A stretch of 32,670 nt of DNA from Leptolyngbya sp. DLM2.Bin27 (GCA_007694115.1 RECJ01000199.1:1-32670); one strand, 5' to 3'. Numbered from the stretch's first letter, positions 1-8,085 are shown. A program made the numbers and translations. Notes: generated by a model from the sequence alone, not told the origin.

Positions 1-3
1 TGG

Positions 4-23
4 ATTCCCACTTGCGTGGGAAT
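4..23. repeat. Short perfect hairpin (ATTCCCAC/GTGGGAAT)
   Basis: An 8-bp perfect inverted repeat with a 4-base loop (TTGC) is followed by GACG. It resembles the widespread dispersed bacterial palindrome of the form GATTCCC-n-GGGAATGACG. There is no T-run after the stem, so a terminator for a gene left of the window is possible but not supported. The resemblance is from memory. Confidence 0.5.
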
Positions 24-348
24 GACGTAGGCACCTGCAAAAGTGGGATGCACCCTTGCCGTCAACAAATGGGTGGATGAATTCGAGTGCGTAGTGGAAG
101 ACGCTGCTGGTAATTAGGGGATGGTGGTCATGACAGCATTATTGCCGAGGTGCAGTCGCAGTACCAGTGAATAGCCGCTGGGCCGTGAGTATGGCGTACC
201 CCATAACGTTAGGACAGCCTCGTAACACTGAATAACCTGCTCCCACCCCTCGCCTTACCTATGCTGACCATTGCGGGATTTTTGCCGTCCCAGGGTTAAT
301 CAATGGACGATCGCGTTAGGCTGAAAAACAGCCCTTACCTGCGTTTCC
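24..348. other. Leader region upstream of glcF, no gene seen
   Basis: Apart from the hairpin at the window edge, I see no supported gene here. A short open stretch ends at a TAG near 115-117 (about 24 codons from a GTG at 43) but has no recognisable product. Two short ORFs starting near 300 overlap glcF in other frames and are shadows. The region presumably carries the glcF promoter, but I could not identify a clear -35/-10 pair. Confidence 0.4.
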
Positions 349-1734
349 ATGCCGACATCAGAGTCTTCAGCGCCCTCCGCTTGGCCCACGCCCGAGAGTA
401 TTGCCAACAGTCTGACCAACGGCTTCGATGCCCAGCACCCCCCCGACCCCAAGCTAATCGACGCCTGTGTCCACTGCGGGTTTTGTCTCACCACCTGCCC
501 CAGCTACCGGGTGCTGGGCACCGAAATGGACTCGCCCCGGGGCCGCATCTATTTAATGGATGCGATTAACAACGGCGAAGCGCCCCTGTCGGCCACCTCG
601 GCCAAGCATTTTGACTCCTGCCTGGGCTGTTTGGCCTGCACCACCGCCTGCCCCTCGGGGGTGCAGTACGACCAGCTAATCGCGGCGGTGCGGCCCCAGG
701 TGGAGCGCAACCATCAGCGGCCTTTGGTGGAAAGGATGGTGCGATCGCTCATCTTCAGCCTATTCCCCTACCCCACTCGACTGCGGGCGGTGGCTGGGCC
801 GCTGTACCTATACCAAAAACTGGGCATCGCTAAGCTGGTGCAGCAGACCGGACTGCTGACCAAACTCTCCCCCAGCCTGGCGGCGATGGAGTCGCTGCTG
901 CCGCCGATCACCGCCGAGAGCTTTCAAGACGACCTGCCCGAGCTCATCCCCGCCGTGGGCACCCAGCGCTACCGGGTGGGCATGGTGCTGGGCTGCGTGC
1001 AGCGGGTGTTTTTCTCCGATGTCAATGCCGCCACGGCGCGGGTGCTGGCCGCCAACGGCTGCGAGGTAGTGATTCCCCACGCCCAGGGCTGCTGCTCAGC
1101 CCTGCCCGCCCACCAGGGTCAAGAGGCCCAGGCCCAGGATCTGGCCCGCCGCATGATCGACTGCTTTGAGGCCGCCGAGGTCGATTTTGTGGTGATCAAC
1201 GCAGCGGGCTGCGGCCACACCCTGAAGGAATACCACCACATTTTGCAGGACGACCCGGAGTATTGTGAACGGGCTCAAGCCTTCGTCGCCCAGGTGCGCG
1301 ACGTGCAAGAATTTCTCGCCCAGGTGGGGTTAGTCACCCCGCTGCACCCCATTGCCGAGGGCAACCTGCCGATCGTCTACCAAGACGCCTGCCACCTGCT
1401 CCACGGCCAAAAAATCAGCCTTCAGCCCCGGCAGCTGCTCCAGCAAATCCCCGGCGTCACCCTGCGGGAACCCCTCGACGCCGCCCTCTGCTGCGGCAGC
1501 GCCGGGGTCTACAACATGCTGCACCCCGAGGTGGCCACCGAGCTGGGCCAGATGAAGGTGCGAAATCTGCTGAATACCGGCGCGGCCCTGGTGGCCTCCC
1601 CCAACCCTGGCTGCTCCCTGCAAATTCAACAACACCTGGAAAAGCAGGAAAAATCTATGCCCCTATTTCACCCGATGGAGCTGCTCGACTGCGCCATTCG
1701 CGGCGTGCCCCTGCCCCTGGAGAAGCCCATGTAA
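349..1734 (+). CDS. glcF: Glycolate dehydrogenase (oxidase) iron-sulfur subunit GlcF
   Basis: This 461-residue protein is the electron-transfer subunit that works with GlcD-type flavoproteins to oxidise glycolate to glyoxylate in photorespiration, passing electrons toward quinones at the membrane. The sequence shows two 4Fe-4S ferredoxin motifs: C40, C43, C46, C50 (CVHCGFC..TCP) and C91, C94, C97, C101 (CLGCLAC..ACP). Two CCG (heterodisulfide-reductase type) domains follow, with the Cys pair near residues 248-249 (QGCCSALPAHQG) and a second one near 380 (LCCGSAGVYN), preceded by DACHLLHGQ. The length suits the family. The ATG at 349 is chosen because the first cluster then lies at the usual distance from the N-terminus. 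No glcD or glcE is adjacent, which is normal in cyanobacteria. The gene is followed by a MITE-like repeat. Confidence 0.93.
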   Translation: MPTSESSAPSAWPTPESIANSLTNGFDAQHPPDPKLIDACVHCGFCLTTCPSYRVLGTEMDSPRGRIYLMDAINNGEAPLSATSAKHFDSCLGCLACTTACPSGVQYDQLIAAVRPQVERNHQRPLVERMVRSLIFSLFPYPTRLRAVAGPLYLYQKLGIAKLVQQTGLLTKLSPSLAAMESLLPPITAESFQDDLPELIPAVGTQRYRVGMVLGCVQRVFFSDVNAATARVLAANGCEVVIPHAQGCCSALPAHQGQEAQAQDLARRMIDCFEAAEVDFVVINAAGCGHTLKEYHHILQDDPEYCERAQAFVAQVRDVQEFLAQVGLVTPLHPIAEGNLPIVYQDACHLLHGQKISLQPRQLLQQIPGVTLREPLDAALCCGSAGVYNMLHPEVATELGQMKVRNLLNTGAALVASPNPGCSLQIQQHLEKQEKSMPLFHPMELLDCAIRGVPLPLEKPM

Positions 1735-1743
1735 ACGGCATCT

Positions 1744-1838
1744 AATACCGAATCCGAATTCTATGCCCCCGATTGTCAATCGGCCAACCTGTAGGGGCGA
1801 ACGGCGGTTCGCCCAGGGGTATCGGGGGTAGCCAAGCA
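1744..1838 (+). repeat. MITE-like palindromic repeat, copy A
   Basis: This copy starts with TACCGAATCCGAATT and contains a hairpin core GGGCGAAC-GGCG-GTTCGCCC (1795-1814) between CCCCCGATT and ATCGGGGGTAG blocks. Nearly the same sequence, reverse-complemented, lies at about 10211-10285 (copy B), and a diverged one at 23661-23790 (copy C). No coding potential is seen. The right end lacks the matching GGATTCGGTA terminus. Confidence 0.8.
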
Positions 1839-2004
1839 GGTGCCACAGGGTGCATTCGCACAGCAATGCACCGTGGGGAAGGCTAGGACTGGCTTGGGTA
1901 AGACTCGGCGGGGGTATTCTAGAGATCTAGGCCTTGCTACGCCTCAATGGTTCACCTCCATGGACAGAGGCAAACCGGGCCATTTCCCTCGTTCTCCCGC
2001 TGCC

Positions 2005-2616
2005 ATGACGCCTGCTTATACCCGCCGCCTTCAGCTTAAACATCAGCTACTCCAGCAGATCGACGCTTTAGAAACAGAAGCCGCGATTTTGCCCGGTGAG
2101 CACCCGGATATCGACCAAATGATCTGCGAGCTAGAGTCGCTCACCCCCATTGACCAGCCCCTACGCCCTGAGCACTGGCCGATGCTGCTGGGGTCTTGGG
2201 CCATGGTCTACGCCTCGCGGGGCACGGTGGTCACGCGCCGCATTAACCAACCACTGCCCCTGCCCGTGGGCATTCAGCGGGTGTGGCAGCGGCTGACCCG
2301 TCCCGAGGGCAACGGCGCGGCCATCAGCACCGAGAACGGCGCGGTGCTGTCGATCCCTTTCTTGGGCGAACTCACCGCCACGGTGCAGGGCATCTGGCAA
2401 CCCTACGAGGAAGGCGAGAGCGCCCGGGTCAGCTTTGGAGCGATCAGCGTGCAGGCCACCCGCATCCTCGGCATTGCCGGTCTGCACCTGCCCCAGATCA
2501 CCGTGCCGGTGCTGGAGTTTCTGCGCCAAGAGGCCCTGTGGATCACCTCGTATCTAGATGAAGACCTGCGGTTTGGGCGCGGGGCCACGGGCAATTTGTT
2601 TGTGTTTCGGCGGTAG
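2005..2616 (+). CDS. PAP/fibrillin family (plastid-lipid associated) protein
   Basis: The predicted 203-residue protein belongs, by its overall pattern, to the PAP/fibrillin family, lipocalin-like proteins associated with thylakoid lipids and plastoglobules in plants and cyanobacteria. Supporting features are the N-terminal helix (LKHQLLQQIDALE) that leads into the lipocalin part, the LLGSWAMVYASRGTVVTRR strand typical of the family, and the C-terminal YLDEDLRFGRGATGNLFVF block, which matches the family ending (YLD..LRI.RG..GNLFVL). The reading frame is open from 1840, but I start it at the ATG at 2005. The upstream 55 codons run through repeat-derived sequence and look non-coding. The stop codon abuts, by one base, the stop of the convergent hydrolase gene. 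The ligand is unknown. Confidence 0.82.
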   Translation: MTPAYTRRLQLKHQLLQQIDALETEAAILPGEHPDIDQMICELESLTPIDQPLRPEHWPMLLGSWAMVYASRGTVVTRRINQPLPLPVGIQRVWQRLTRPEGNGAAISTENGAVLSIPFLGELTATVQGIWQPYEEGESARVSFGAISVQATRILGIAGLHLPQITVPVLEFLRQEALWITSYLDEDLRFGRGATGNLFVFRR

Positions 2617-3663
2617 CTAGCGATCGCGCGGCAACCGCCGCCCGGTTGGGCCACGCTTCACGGCGATCGCCCACTTATCGACCATGGTAATCATGGCGGG
2701 CAAGTCTTTTGAGCATTTGGCCTGCCAGCCCAGGTCGGCCACCACGGCTTTAAAGGTGCGGTTTTGGGTCATGCGGTAGGCAATTTCTTCCACCTCGGCC
2801 CAGGTCAGGTCGCTCTCCACAAAGGCCTGGATGATCACGTTGAGCAGGTGCTGGTAGCGATTGCCCTCCTGGGTGGTCATCATCGTGTGGGGAATGTCGA
2901 GCACCCGGTTGAACAGCAGATGCCAGCTGATGGGCTGGTGATTGAGGGCCGCCGCGAAGAAATGCTGGTGGTCGGTATTGCTGACGGCGCGATCGCTCTC
3001 GCTGGAGATTGTAAAGGTGGGAGCCACCGGAGCCTGTTTGACCCGCTGCTGGCAATACTGCCCCAGTTCTAGCACCGCCCGCAGGGCCGGGGTGGCAAAG
3101 CCGTCGTAGCCCAGGGCTAGATCAGGGTCAGCCCGACCGTCAGGGGCAGCCCAGGCAAAGTAGGTATCTACTCGTTTGACAAATAGATCAATCACCTTGC
3201 GGCTGGCGCTCAGGTAGGGGGCACAGAGCACAGCGCGGTCTACCTGGGCCGATTTCTCTAGGGCCAGCCAGCCGGCCAGGGTGCCCCCGCCCGATAGGCC
3301 TACCACCGTCACCCGCCGACCTAACCGGCTAGCCAAGTTGAGCCACTGGGCACCAAACACTTGGTAGGTCTCAGGGTCGGTGGGCAGCGGCGGCGGGTTG
3401 TCTTTGTTCCAGTCGCCAGCACGACCGTGACCGGGCAGCAGCGGGGCCACCACGTTGTACCCGGCCCGAAAGAAGTGCTGGCCAATGGGCTCCATCTGGT
3501 GGGGGCCAGCGGTAAAGCCATGGAAAAACAGACACACTCGATCCGTGGGCTGAGGGTGCAGCCAGACGCGACTGTGTAGGGCATCATCCATCAGGCCGTA
3601 GCGGGCCTCTTGGTGCCTAAGGTCGCGTTCTAGCACGCGCTTGAGGGTGGGATAGTCGGCCAT
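2617..3663 (-). CDS. Alpha/beta hydrolase (serine hydrolase/esterase-like)
   Basis: A 348-residue alpha/beta-hydrolase-fold protein. Visible elements are the oxyanion-loop HGF (residues 48-50), the lipase-like nucleophile elbow GLSGG with S124, a likely acid D224 (SESDRAV) and the likely catalytic H259 (DIPHTMM). Together they form a plausible Ser-Asp-His triad in the usual order. The LLPGHGRAGDW segment after strand 4 is typical of monoacylglycerol-lipase/carboxylesterase-like members. About 80 residues follow the catalytic His and form an extra C-terminal helical part that I do not recognise. The gene starts 6 bases after the stop of the PHP-domain gene on the same strand, so the two are probably one transcript. 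No signal peptide is visible. The substrate cannot be told from the sequence. Confidence 0.85.
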   Translation of the reverse strand: MADYPTLKRVLERDLRHQEARYGLMDDALHSRVWLHPQPTDRVCLFFHGFTAGPHQMEPIGQHFFRAGYNVVAPLLPGHGRAGDWNKDNPPPLPTDPETYQVFGAQWLNLASRLGRRVTVVGLSGGGTLAGWLALEKSAQVDRAVLCAPYLSASRKVIDLFVKRVDTYFAWAAPDGRADPDLALGYDGFATPALRAVLELGQYCQQRVKQAPVAPTFTISSESDRAVSNTDHQHFFAAALNHQPISWHLLFNRVLDIPHTMMTTQEGNRYQHLLNVIIQAFVESDLTWAEVEEIAYRMTQNRTFKAVVADLGWQAKCSKDLPAMITMVDKWAIAVKRGPTGRRLPRDR

Positions 3664-3669
3664 GGGGGG

Positions 3670-4407
3670 CTACAGCCGCCGCAGCAGGCTAGGCCCATGG
3701 GTATCGGTGCCGCAGGTGGTCAGTAGACCGTGGTCTTTGGCCAACTGCTCTACGGTGGGGGTGTGGCGTGGGCAGGGTACCCACTGTTCGGGGTTGGCGT
3801 AGGCGTAGTAGGTCTCAACCCCGTCAATTCCTAGGGCCACAGCTTTGGTAATTAACCCCTGGGCCGCAACCCGGTAGCGGGCGGGGTGGGCCAGTACCGC
3901 AATACCCCCGGCCCCCTGAATCGCTTGAATCACCGCCTCAGCTAATTTGGCCTCACCCCGAGGCGCATAGCCCTGAAGGTAGGACTCAATGGCGCTGTGG
4001 CTCGGTGAGAAGCCGTAGCCCAAAATATGCACTTCAGTGTCGGCCAGCAGCGAGGTGATCTCGACACCGGTAAACAGTCGGGGCACCGCCCCGCTCTGGT
4101 CTCGCTGGCGGCTGCGAAGGGAGGTGGGGTTACGCCACTGCCAGTCTTCTAGCCAGGCCTTGGCCTGACGGTAGCCCCTGACGGTGTGGTGGTCGGTGAT
4201 GGCAAAGGCGTTGAGGCCAATTTCCACCACCTGCTCCATCAGGGCGGCTGGGGTGAGCTTGCCGTCTGAGCAGGCCGTGTGCATGTGAAAGTTGTAGGTG
4301 TAAGGGCAGCTGGTTGCGTCTACGGCGGTAAAAATTTTCCTCAGCGATTCGGCATCCCCGGTGCAGGGGCGCTGGCCAATGGAGCTGAGTCGAGGAGTGA
4401 CAACCAT
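3670..4407 (-). CDS. PHP-domain metal-dependent phosphoesterase
   Basis: A 245-residue protein with a complete set of PHP metal-ligand motifs: H41 and H43 with D48 (FHMHTACSDG), D72-H73-H74 (ITDHHT), E116 (GVEIT), H127, H174 (LAHPARY) and D235/H237 (GTDTHG). PHP proteins of this stand-alone type (YciV/RNase AM and nucleoside 3',5'-bisphosphate phosphatase-like) hydrolyse phosphodiesters or phosphomonoesters with two or three bound metal ions. The precise substrate is not determinable here. About 38 residues precede the first motif. The ATG at 4407 is the natural start, but it has no clear Shine-Dalgarno sequence. It is the first gene of a likely two-gene operon with the alpha/beta hydrolase. 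Confidence 0.87.
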   Translation of the reverse strand: MVVTPRLSSIGQRPCTGDAESLRKIFTAVDATSCPYTYNFHMHTACSDGKLTPAALMEQVVEIGLNAFAITDHHTVRGYRQAKAWLEDWQWRNPTSLRSRQRDQSGAVPRLFTGVEITSLLADTEVHILGYGFSPSHSAIESYLQGYAPRGEAKLAEAVIQAIQGAGGIAVLAHPARYRVAAQGLITKAVALGIDGVETYYAYANPEQWVPCPRHTPTVEQLAKDHGLLTTCGTDTHGPSLLRRL

Positions 4408-4471
4408 GAATCTGGGGAGTGAATGCTGCGCTTTACCTAAGGTTCTTTATTAAATATATAACTTCGACCCG

Positions 4472-4499
4472 TTGACTGAGGAAAAATATGTGCTGTAAA
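4472..4499 (+). promoter_or_regulatory. Candidate sigma70-type promoter
   Basis: TTGACT (4472-4477) and TGTAAA (4494-4499) are separated by 16 bases in an AT-rich stretch, oriented toward the gene at 4726. The -35 hexamer is near consensus and the -10 hexamer is only moderate. The palindrome at 4504-4521 would cover the expected transcription start. This is pattern matching only. Confidence 0.3.
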
Positions 4500-4503
4500 C
4501 CAG

Positions 4504-4521
4504 CAAAATTGGCCAATTTTG
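4504..4521. promoter_or_regulatory. Perfect 18-bp palindrome, candidate operator
   Basis: CAAAATTGGCCAATTTTG is exactly self-complementary over 18 bases with no loop, so it is a better candidate for a dimeric-regulator site than for an RNA hairpin. It lies between two divergent genes, just downstream of a candidate -10 element. I do not recognise the cognate regulator. Confidence 0.45.
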
Positions 4522-4626
4522 TCGTTTGAGGTGTAACCGTCTGAATTTGGCTGCTTAATTTAGGCTAATTTTGACTACCCTAGCGAAACTGTTGCAGCAA
4601 AATTGTTCATGGGTGACTGATTGCCG

Positions 4627-4668
4627 AGATAGTGTTTGCCCAGATAGTGTTTGCCCAGATAGTGTGGG
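4627..4668 (+). repeat. 15-bp direct tandem repeat, 2.8 copies
   Basis: The unit AGATAGTGTTTGCCC occurs at 4627-4641 and 4642-4656, and a third partial copy begins at 4657. It lies in the leader of the metalloprotease-like gene, ending about 57 bases before its start codon. No function is known. Confidence 0.85.
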
Positions 4669-4725
4669 AAGCTTTTGGTAACGACAACACAACCGCCTCG
4701 ATTGGGCATTTTGATGGCCTAGTGC

Positions 4726-5373
4726 ATGGATTGCGATCGCTCCCCTGATTCTTTTTCCGCCCACAGCAACCGCTCCGCCCCAGCCGAGTACTGGCACCAA
4801 GCCCCAGGCCCAAACGCCGATTTTGCCCGGCGCGGCAGTCAATATTTAGCTGTTTTGCGCGATCTGGCCATCCAGCCGGGGTGGATTAGCCTAGTTCACA
4901 TTGCCGACCCGCCGGGGGCCGTGCTGAACTGGATCGGGCAGCACATTCACCAGGTCAACCAGCAGCTCAACGGCGTCTTGATCGATCTACTCGACTGCTT
5001 TGAGCCAGCCCAGCGGCCCCAGGTGCAGGTTTTAGCCGCCCCGATCGCGCCCCAGGCGGGGGTCGATGGATTTTGCAACCACCGCACCAATCCGATCACG
5101 CTGATGGTCGACCCAGGCCACATTGTGCCCGCCGACTGGCCGGGGCTGGTGGCCCACGAGCTGGCCCACGCAGTATCTGAGTCTAGCGATCGCAGGGGCG
5201 GCCTAGGGCAGGGCCACAGTGAGCGCTTTAGCCGGGCCATTGCCCATCTGTGCCTGGCCCAAGACCTGCCGCTACCCGCCCCTGATCTAGAGGCCCAAGC
5301 CCTGAGCTACTGGCCCCCCTGTCGCCGCGCCCCCCAGCCCGAGCAATTTTGGCTCGGCCAACGGCCTGAGTGA
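4726..5373 (+). CDS. HExxH zinc-metalloprotease-like protein, unknown substrate
   Basis: A 215-residue protein with no signal peptide or membrane segment. The only strong motif is HELAH (H144, E145, H148), followed 16 residues later by H164 in GHSERF. The spacing HExxH...GH..RF resembles SprT-like and related small gluzincin-type metalloproteases, where the third His completes zinc binding. I therefore infer a zinc-dependent peptidase-like fold rather than a proven protease. The N-terminal half (LAVLRDLAIQPGWISLVHI) does not match any family I recognise. The start ATG at 4726 sits just before a HIP1 octamer. The gene lies alone between a long AT-rich leader and the pentapeptide-repeat gene 109 bases downstream, and could be transcribed alone. 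Confidence 0.72.
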   Translation: MDCDRSPDSFSAHSNRSAPAEYWHQAPGPNADFARRGSQYLAVLRDLAIQPGWISLVHIADPPGAVLNWIGQHIHQVNQQLNGVLIDLLDCFEPAQRPQVQVLAAPIAPQAGVDGFCNHRTNPITLMVDPGHIVPADWPGLVAHELAHAVSESSDRRGGLGQGHSERFSRAIAHLCLAQDLPLPAPDLEAQALSYWPPCRRAPQPEQFWLGQRPE

Positions 5374-5482
5374 GACTGGCCCTCAACCCCCGCCTTAGAC
5401 ACCTGAGTTTGGCCGCCCAGCCTACCCCATTGAGTGGGAGAATAGCCAAGACCGACTTCTCAAGACAGGATTTTTGCAGACT

Positions 5483-6037
5483 ATGAAACGCCTACTGGCC
5501 ATGCTGGCACTCGCCCTGATGCTGTGGGGTGTAGGTTTTAGCCCCGCCGAAGCTGCCATCCCCGACGATGTGCAAAAGCTGCTCGACACCAAAAAATGCC
5601 AGGTGTGTATTCTCAACGATGCCGAGCTGAGCAACACCGACCTGCACGGTGCCAATCTTAAAATTGCGGTGCTCACCGGGGCCAACCTGGCCGGGGCCGA
5701 CCTGAGTGATACCAATCTGATGCTGACCGACATGGAAGGGGCCAACCTGAGCGGAGCCACCTTGGCCAATGCCCAAATGAACGGGGCTAACCTACCCAGT
5801 GCAAATCTGTCTGGGGCTGACCTGTCTAACGTTGAAATGACCCAGGCCAACCTCGACAACGCCAACCTGTCTAACGCCAATCTCAGCGGTGCGGTGATGC
5901 TCAGCGTCATTTTGGGCAATGCCAATCTGGAGGGGGCTAACCTGGAGGGGGCCAATCTGCGCGGCACCAACCGCAGCATGGTGCGGTTTTGCCACACCAC
6001 TATGCCCGACGGTCAGATTGAAAACCGCGACTGCTAG
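5483..6037 (+). CDS. Secreted pentapeptide-repeat protein
   Basis: The protein is 184 residues from the ATG at 5483. It has a clear signal peptide: MKR, a hydrophobic stretch LLAMLALALMLWG and an AEA-A cleavage-like site. A Cys-containing segment (TKKCQVCILNDAEL) follows, then about 20 pentapeptide repeats of the A(D/N)LXX type (GANL, GADL, NANL, SNAN) that should form a right-handed quadrilateral beta-helix. It ends in FCHTTMPDG..ENRDC, a tail I know from other cyanobacterial periplasmic or thylakoid-lumen pentapeptide proteins. The frame is open three codons further, to a TTG at 5474, but that start would sit on top of the AGGA at 5467-5470, so the ATG is preferred. The molecular role of this family is unknown. 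Destination in periplasm or lumen is inferred from the signal peptide. Confidence 0.9.
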   Translation: MKRLLAMLALALMLWGVGFSPAEAAIPDDVQKLLDTKKCQVCILNDAELSNTDLHGANLKIAVLTGANLAGADLSDTNLMLTDMEGANLSGATLANAQMNGANLPSANLSGADLSNVEMTQANLDNANLSNANLSGAVMLSVILGNANLEGANLEGANLRGTNRSMVRFCHTTMPDGQIENRDC

Positions 6038-6172
6038 GCATCGGCACAGCCGGGCCAAAGTCCCGATTGCTGCCTCTGATTGCTGTCTCTGAGCGATCGC
6101 GCCCGGGCAAGTCTAAGCCCCGGTGAGCGATAAATTCTCAATTCCCTGAATGCCCCCTCGATATCCAGTGCC

Positions 6173-7270
6173 ATGTCTTTGTTACAGACGCCGCTATATT
6201 TTGCCTGTATTGACCAGGGGGCTCGAATGACCGAGTTTGCCGGATGGTCGATGCCGGTGCAGTTTAGCGGCATTAAACAGGAGCACCAGGCGGTGCGCGA
6301 TCGCGCCGGGCTGTTTGACATCTCCCACATGGGCAAATTTACGCTCACCGGGCCGGGGGTGATAGCGGCATTGCAGCGGCTGGTGCCCTCTAACCTAGAG
6401 CGTCTAACCCCCGGCCTGGCCCAGTACACAGTGCTGCTCAACCCCCAGGGCGGCATAATCGATGACTTGATCGTGTACCTCAAGTCGCCCCCTGGGGCAG
6501 CGCTCGAAACCGTGACGCTGATCGTCAACGCCGCCACCACCGCAAAAGACAAAACCTGGATTGTAGAGCACCTGGCGGGCACGGGCATTGAGCTGGTAGA
6601 TGAGTCGCGCGATCGCGCCCTGATCTCGATCCAAGGCCCCGCCGCCGCCGCTATTCTACAAGCCCATACCGCCCTAGATCTGTCTCAGCTGGGCCGCTTT
6701 GCCCACCGCGACACCCAGGTGCTGGGGCAGCCCGCCTGGGTAGCCCGCACCGGCTACACCGGCGAAGACGGCTTTGAAATCATGGCTGCCCCAGCCACCG
6801 CCCAGGCTCTGTGGACAACCCTCACGGCAGACGGCGTCACCCCCTGCGGTCTAGGGGCACGCGACACCCTGCGCCTAGAGGCGGCCATGGCCCTCTACGG
6901 CCAAGACATCGACGACACCACCAGCCCCCTAGAGACAGGCCTCGGCTGGCTGGTACATCTCGATGAACAGGGCGAGTTTGTGGGGCGATCGGTGCTAGAG
7001 CAGCAAAAAACCACAGGCGTAAACCGCCGCCTGGTGGGGCTGACCATGGCGGGTCGCCATATCGCCCGCCACGGCTATCCCGTGCTGCACCAGGGTGCGA
7101 TCGTCGGCACCGTCACCAGTGGCACCCTCTCCCCCACGCTAAATGTCCCCATTGCCCTGGCCTTGGTGGCGGCTCCCCTAGCCAAAGTGGGGCAAGCCCT
7201 TGAAGTCGAGGTACGCGGGGAGGGCAAACCGGCCACGGTGGTCAAGCGACCCTTCTACCGGGCGCAGTGA
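6173..7270 (+). CDS. gcvT: Aminomethyltransferase, glycine cleavage system T protein
   Basis: A 365-residue GcvT, the usual length. It transfers the aminomethyl carbon from the lipoyl arm of GcvH to tetrahydrofolate, giving 5,10-methylene-THF and ammonia. The N-terminal folate-binding part shows EFAGWSMPVQF, the DISHMGKF block (residues 49-56) and GGIIDD with D97/D98, one of which corresponds to the conserved catalytic Asp. ARTGYTGEDGFEI and GLGARDTLRLEA follow, and the C-terminal barrel ends in VKRPFYR. The start ATG at 6173 gives the standard N-terminus. gcvH lies 230 bases downstream on the same strand. gcvP is not in this window. In cyanobacteria the complex serves mainly photorespiratory glycine breakdown, which links it in function with glcF at the left end. 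Confidence 0.96.
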   Translation: MSLLQTPLYFACIDQGARMTEFAGWSMPVQFSGIKQEHQAVRDRAGLFDISHMGKFTLTGPGVIAALQRLVPSNLERLTPGLAQYTVLLNPQGGIIDDLIVYLKSPPGAALETVTLIVNAATTAKDKTWIVEHLAGTGIELVDESRDRALISIQGPAAAAILQAHTALDLSQLGRFAHRDTQVLGQPAWVARTGYTGEDGFEIMAAPATAQALWTTLTADGVTPCGLGARDTLRLEAAMALYGQDIDDTTSPLETGLGWLVHLDEQGEFVGRSVLEQQKTTGVNRRLVGLTMAGRHIARHGYPVLHQGAIVGTVTSGTLSPTLNVPIALALVAAPLAKVGQALEVEVRGEGKPATVVKRPFYRAQ

Positions 7271-7376
7271 GCCACCCCAGGGCACATTGGCACCGAATTC
7301 AACCGATTTTATCCATCATTCGCGCTATACACTAGATAATCTGCCAAGCCAAGGGTGACAGGTTGGTGGGGTGGAC

Positions 7377-7412
7377 GGTGTACGACTCAAAGCAGGCCGC
7401 TAGCCGTACACC
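7377..7412 (+). promoter_or_regulatory. Inverted repeat between gcvT and gcvH
   Basis: GGTGTACG (7377-7384) and CGTACACC (7405-7412) form an 8-bp perfect stem with a 20-base loop in the 230-base gcvT-gcvH gap. No T-run follows, so it is not a typical terminator. I found no convincing glycine-riboswitch core. It could be a regulator site or part of the gcvH leader. Confidence 0.3.
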
Positions 7413-7500
7413 CCATACCCTAAACCTCCGGCCCCTGGCCCCTGTCATAACTAGGTCAGTCAACAAGTACTCGTTTCCCTCGGCAATGTGAGGTCATGCC

Positions 7501-7893
7501 ATGGCATTTGAATATCCCGAAACGCTGAAATATCTAGACAGCCACGAGTACGCTCGGGCCGATGAAGACGAAGGCATTGTCACCGTGGGCATTACCGCCT
7601 TTGCCATCGATCAGCTGGGCGACATTGTTTTTTTAGAGCTACCGGAGCTGGGCGACGCTGTTGAGAAGGGCGAGAAATTTGGCACCGTCGAGTCGGTAAA
7701 AGCCGTAGAGGAACTCAAATCGCCGGTCACTGGCGAGGTGCTAGAGCGCAACGAGACCCTAATCGAGGCCCCAGAGCAGATCGGTGACGACCCCTACGGC
7801 GACGGCTGGCTAGTAAAAATCAAGGCCAGCGATCTAGAAGAGCTAGACGACACCCTCACCGCCGATGAATACAAAGACCAGGTGGGCGGCTAG
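7501..7893 (+). CDS. gcvH: Glycine cleavage system H protein (lipoyl carrier)
   Basis: A 130-residue lipoyl-domain protein that shuttles the aminomethyl group between GcvP, GcvT and the L protein. The lipoylated lysine is K67 in [12 protein letters not shown], with the conserved block [13 protein letters not shown] before it and [11 protein letters not shown] after it. The family ending GDGWLVKIK is present, and length and domain are complete. A good ribosome-binding site GTGAGGT (7488-7494) sits six bases before the ATG. It is downstream of gcvT but separated by 230 bases with its own inverted repeat, so it may have its own promoter. Confidence 0.97.
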   Translation: MAFEYPETLKYLDSHEYARADEDEGIVTVGITAFAIDQLGDIVFLELPELGDAVEKGEKFGTVESVKAVEELKSPVTGEVLERNETLIEAPEQIGDDPYGDGWLVKIKASDLEELDDTLTADEYKDQVGG

Positions 7894-8085
7894 CGGCGAT
7901 CCGTCAGCTCAATTCAATCAATTCAGCTGCGCTGAGTTAAAATGCCTTGCGTTTAGCCAAGACACAGATATACTAAGGCTGAATTTATTCGGCTAAATTG
8001 AGCCGTGTTTCCCCCCGACTTTTGATCTGAGGCGACAGCACGGCCATCTCCAGGGCAACGTTTAGGAATCGGGTAGGAAGCGGGC

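Larger units (their letters stand above)
4408..4725. other. Divergent intergenic region with palindrome and tandem repeat
   Basis: This gap separates the minus-strand PHP gene from the plus-strand metalloprotease-like gene. It is markedly AT-richer than the flanks and holds a candidate plus-strand promoter (4472-4499), a perfect 18-bp palindrome (4504-4521) and a 15-bp tandem repeat (4627-4668). I see no gene in it. If the promoter is real, the transcript has a leader of more than 200 bases. Confidence 0.6.

Noticed and set aside
1840..2004. An N-terminal extension of the PAP/fibrillin gene
   Set aside because: The open frame comes out of repeat copy A and shows no targeting signal or family similarity; the ATG at 2005 leads directly into the family-like helix.
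7271..7500. A glycine riboswitch between gcvT and gcvH
   Set aside because: I could not find the conserved aptamer core; only one 8-bp inverted repeat is visible.
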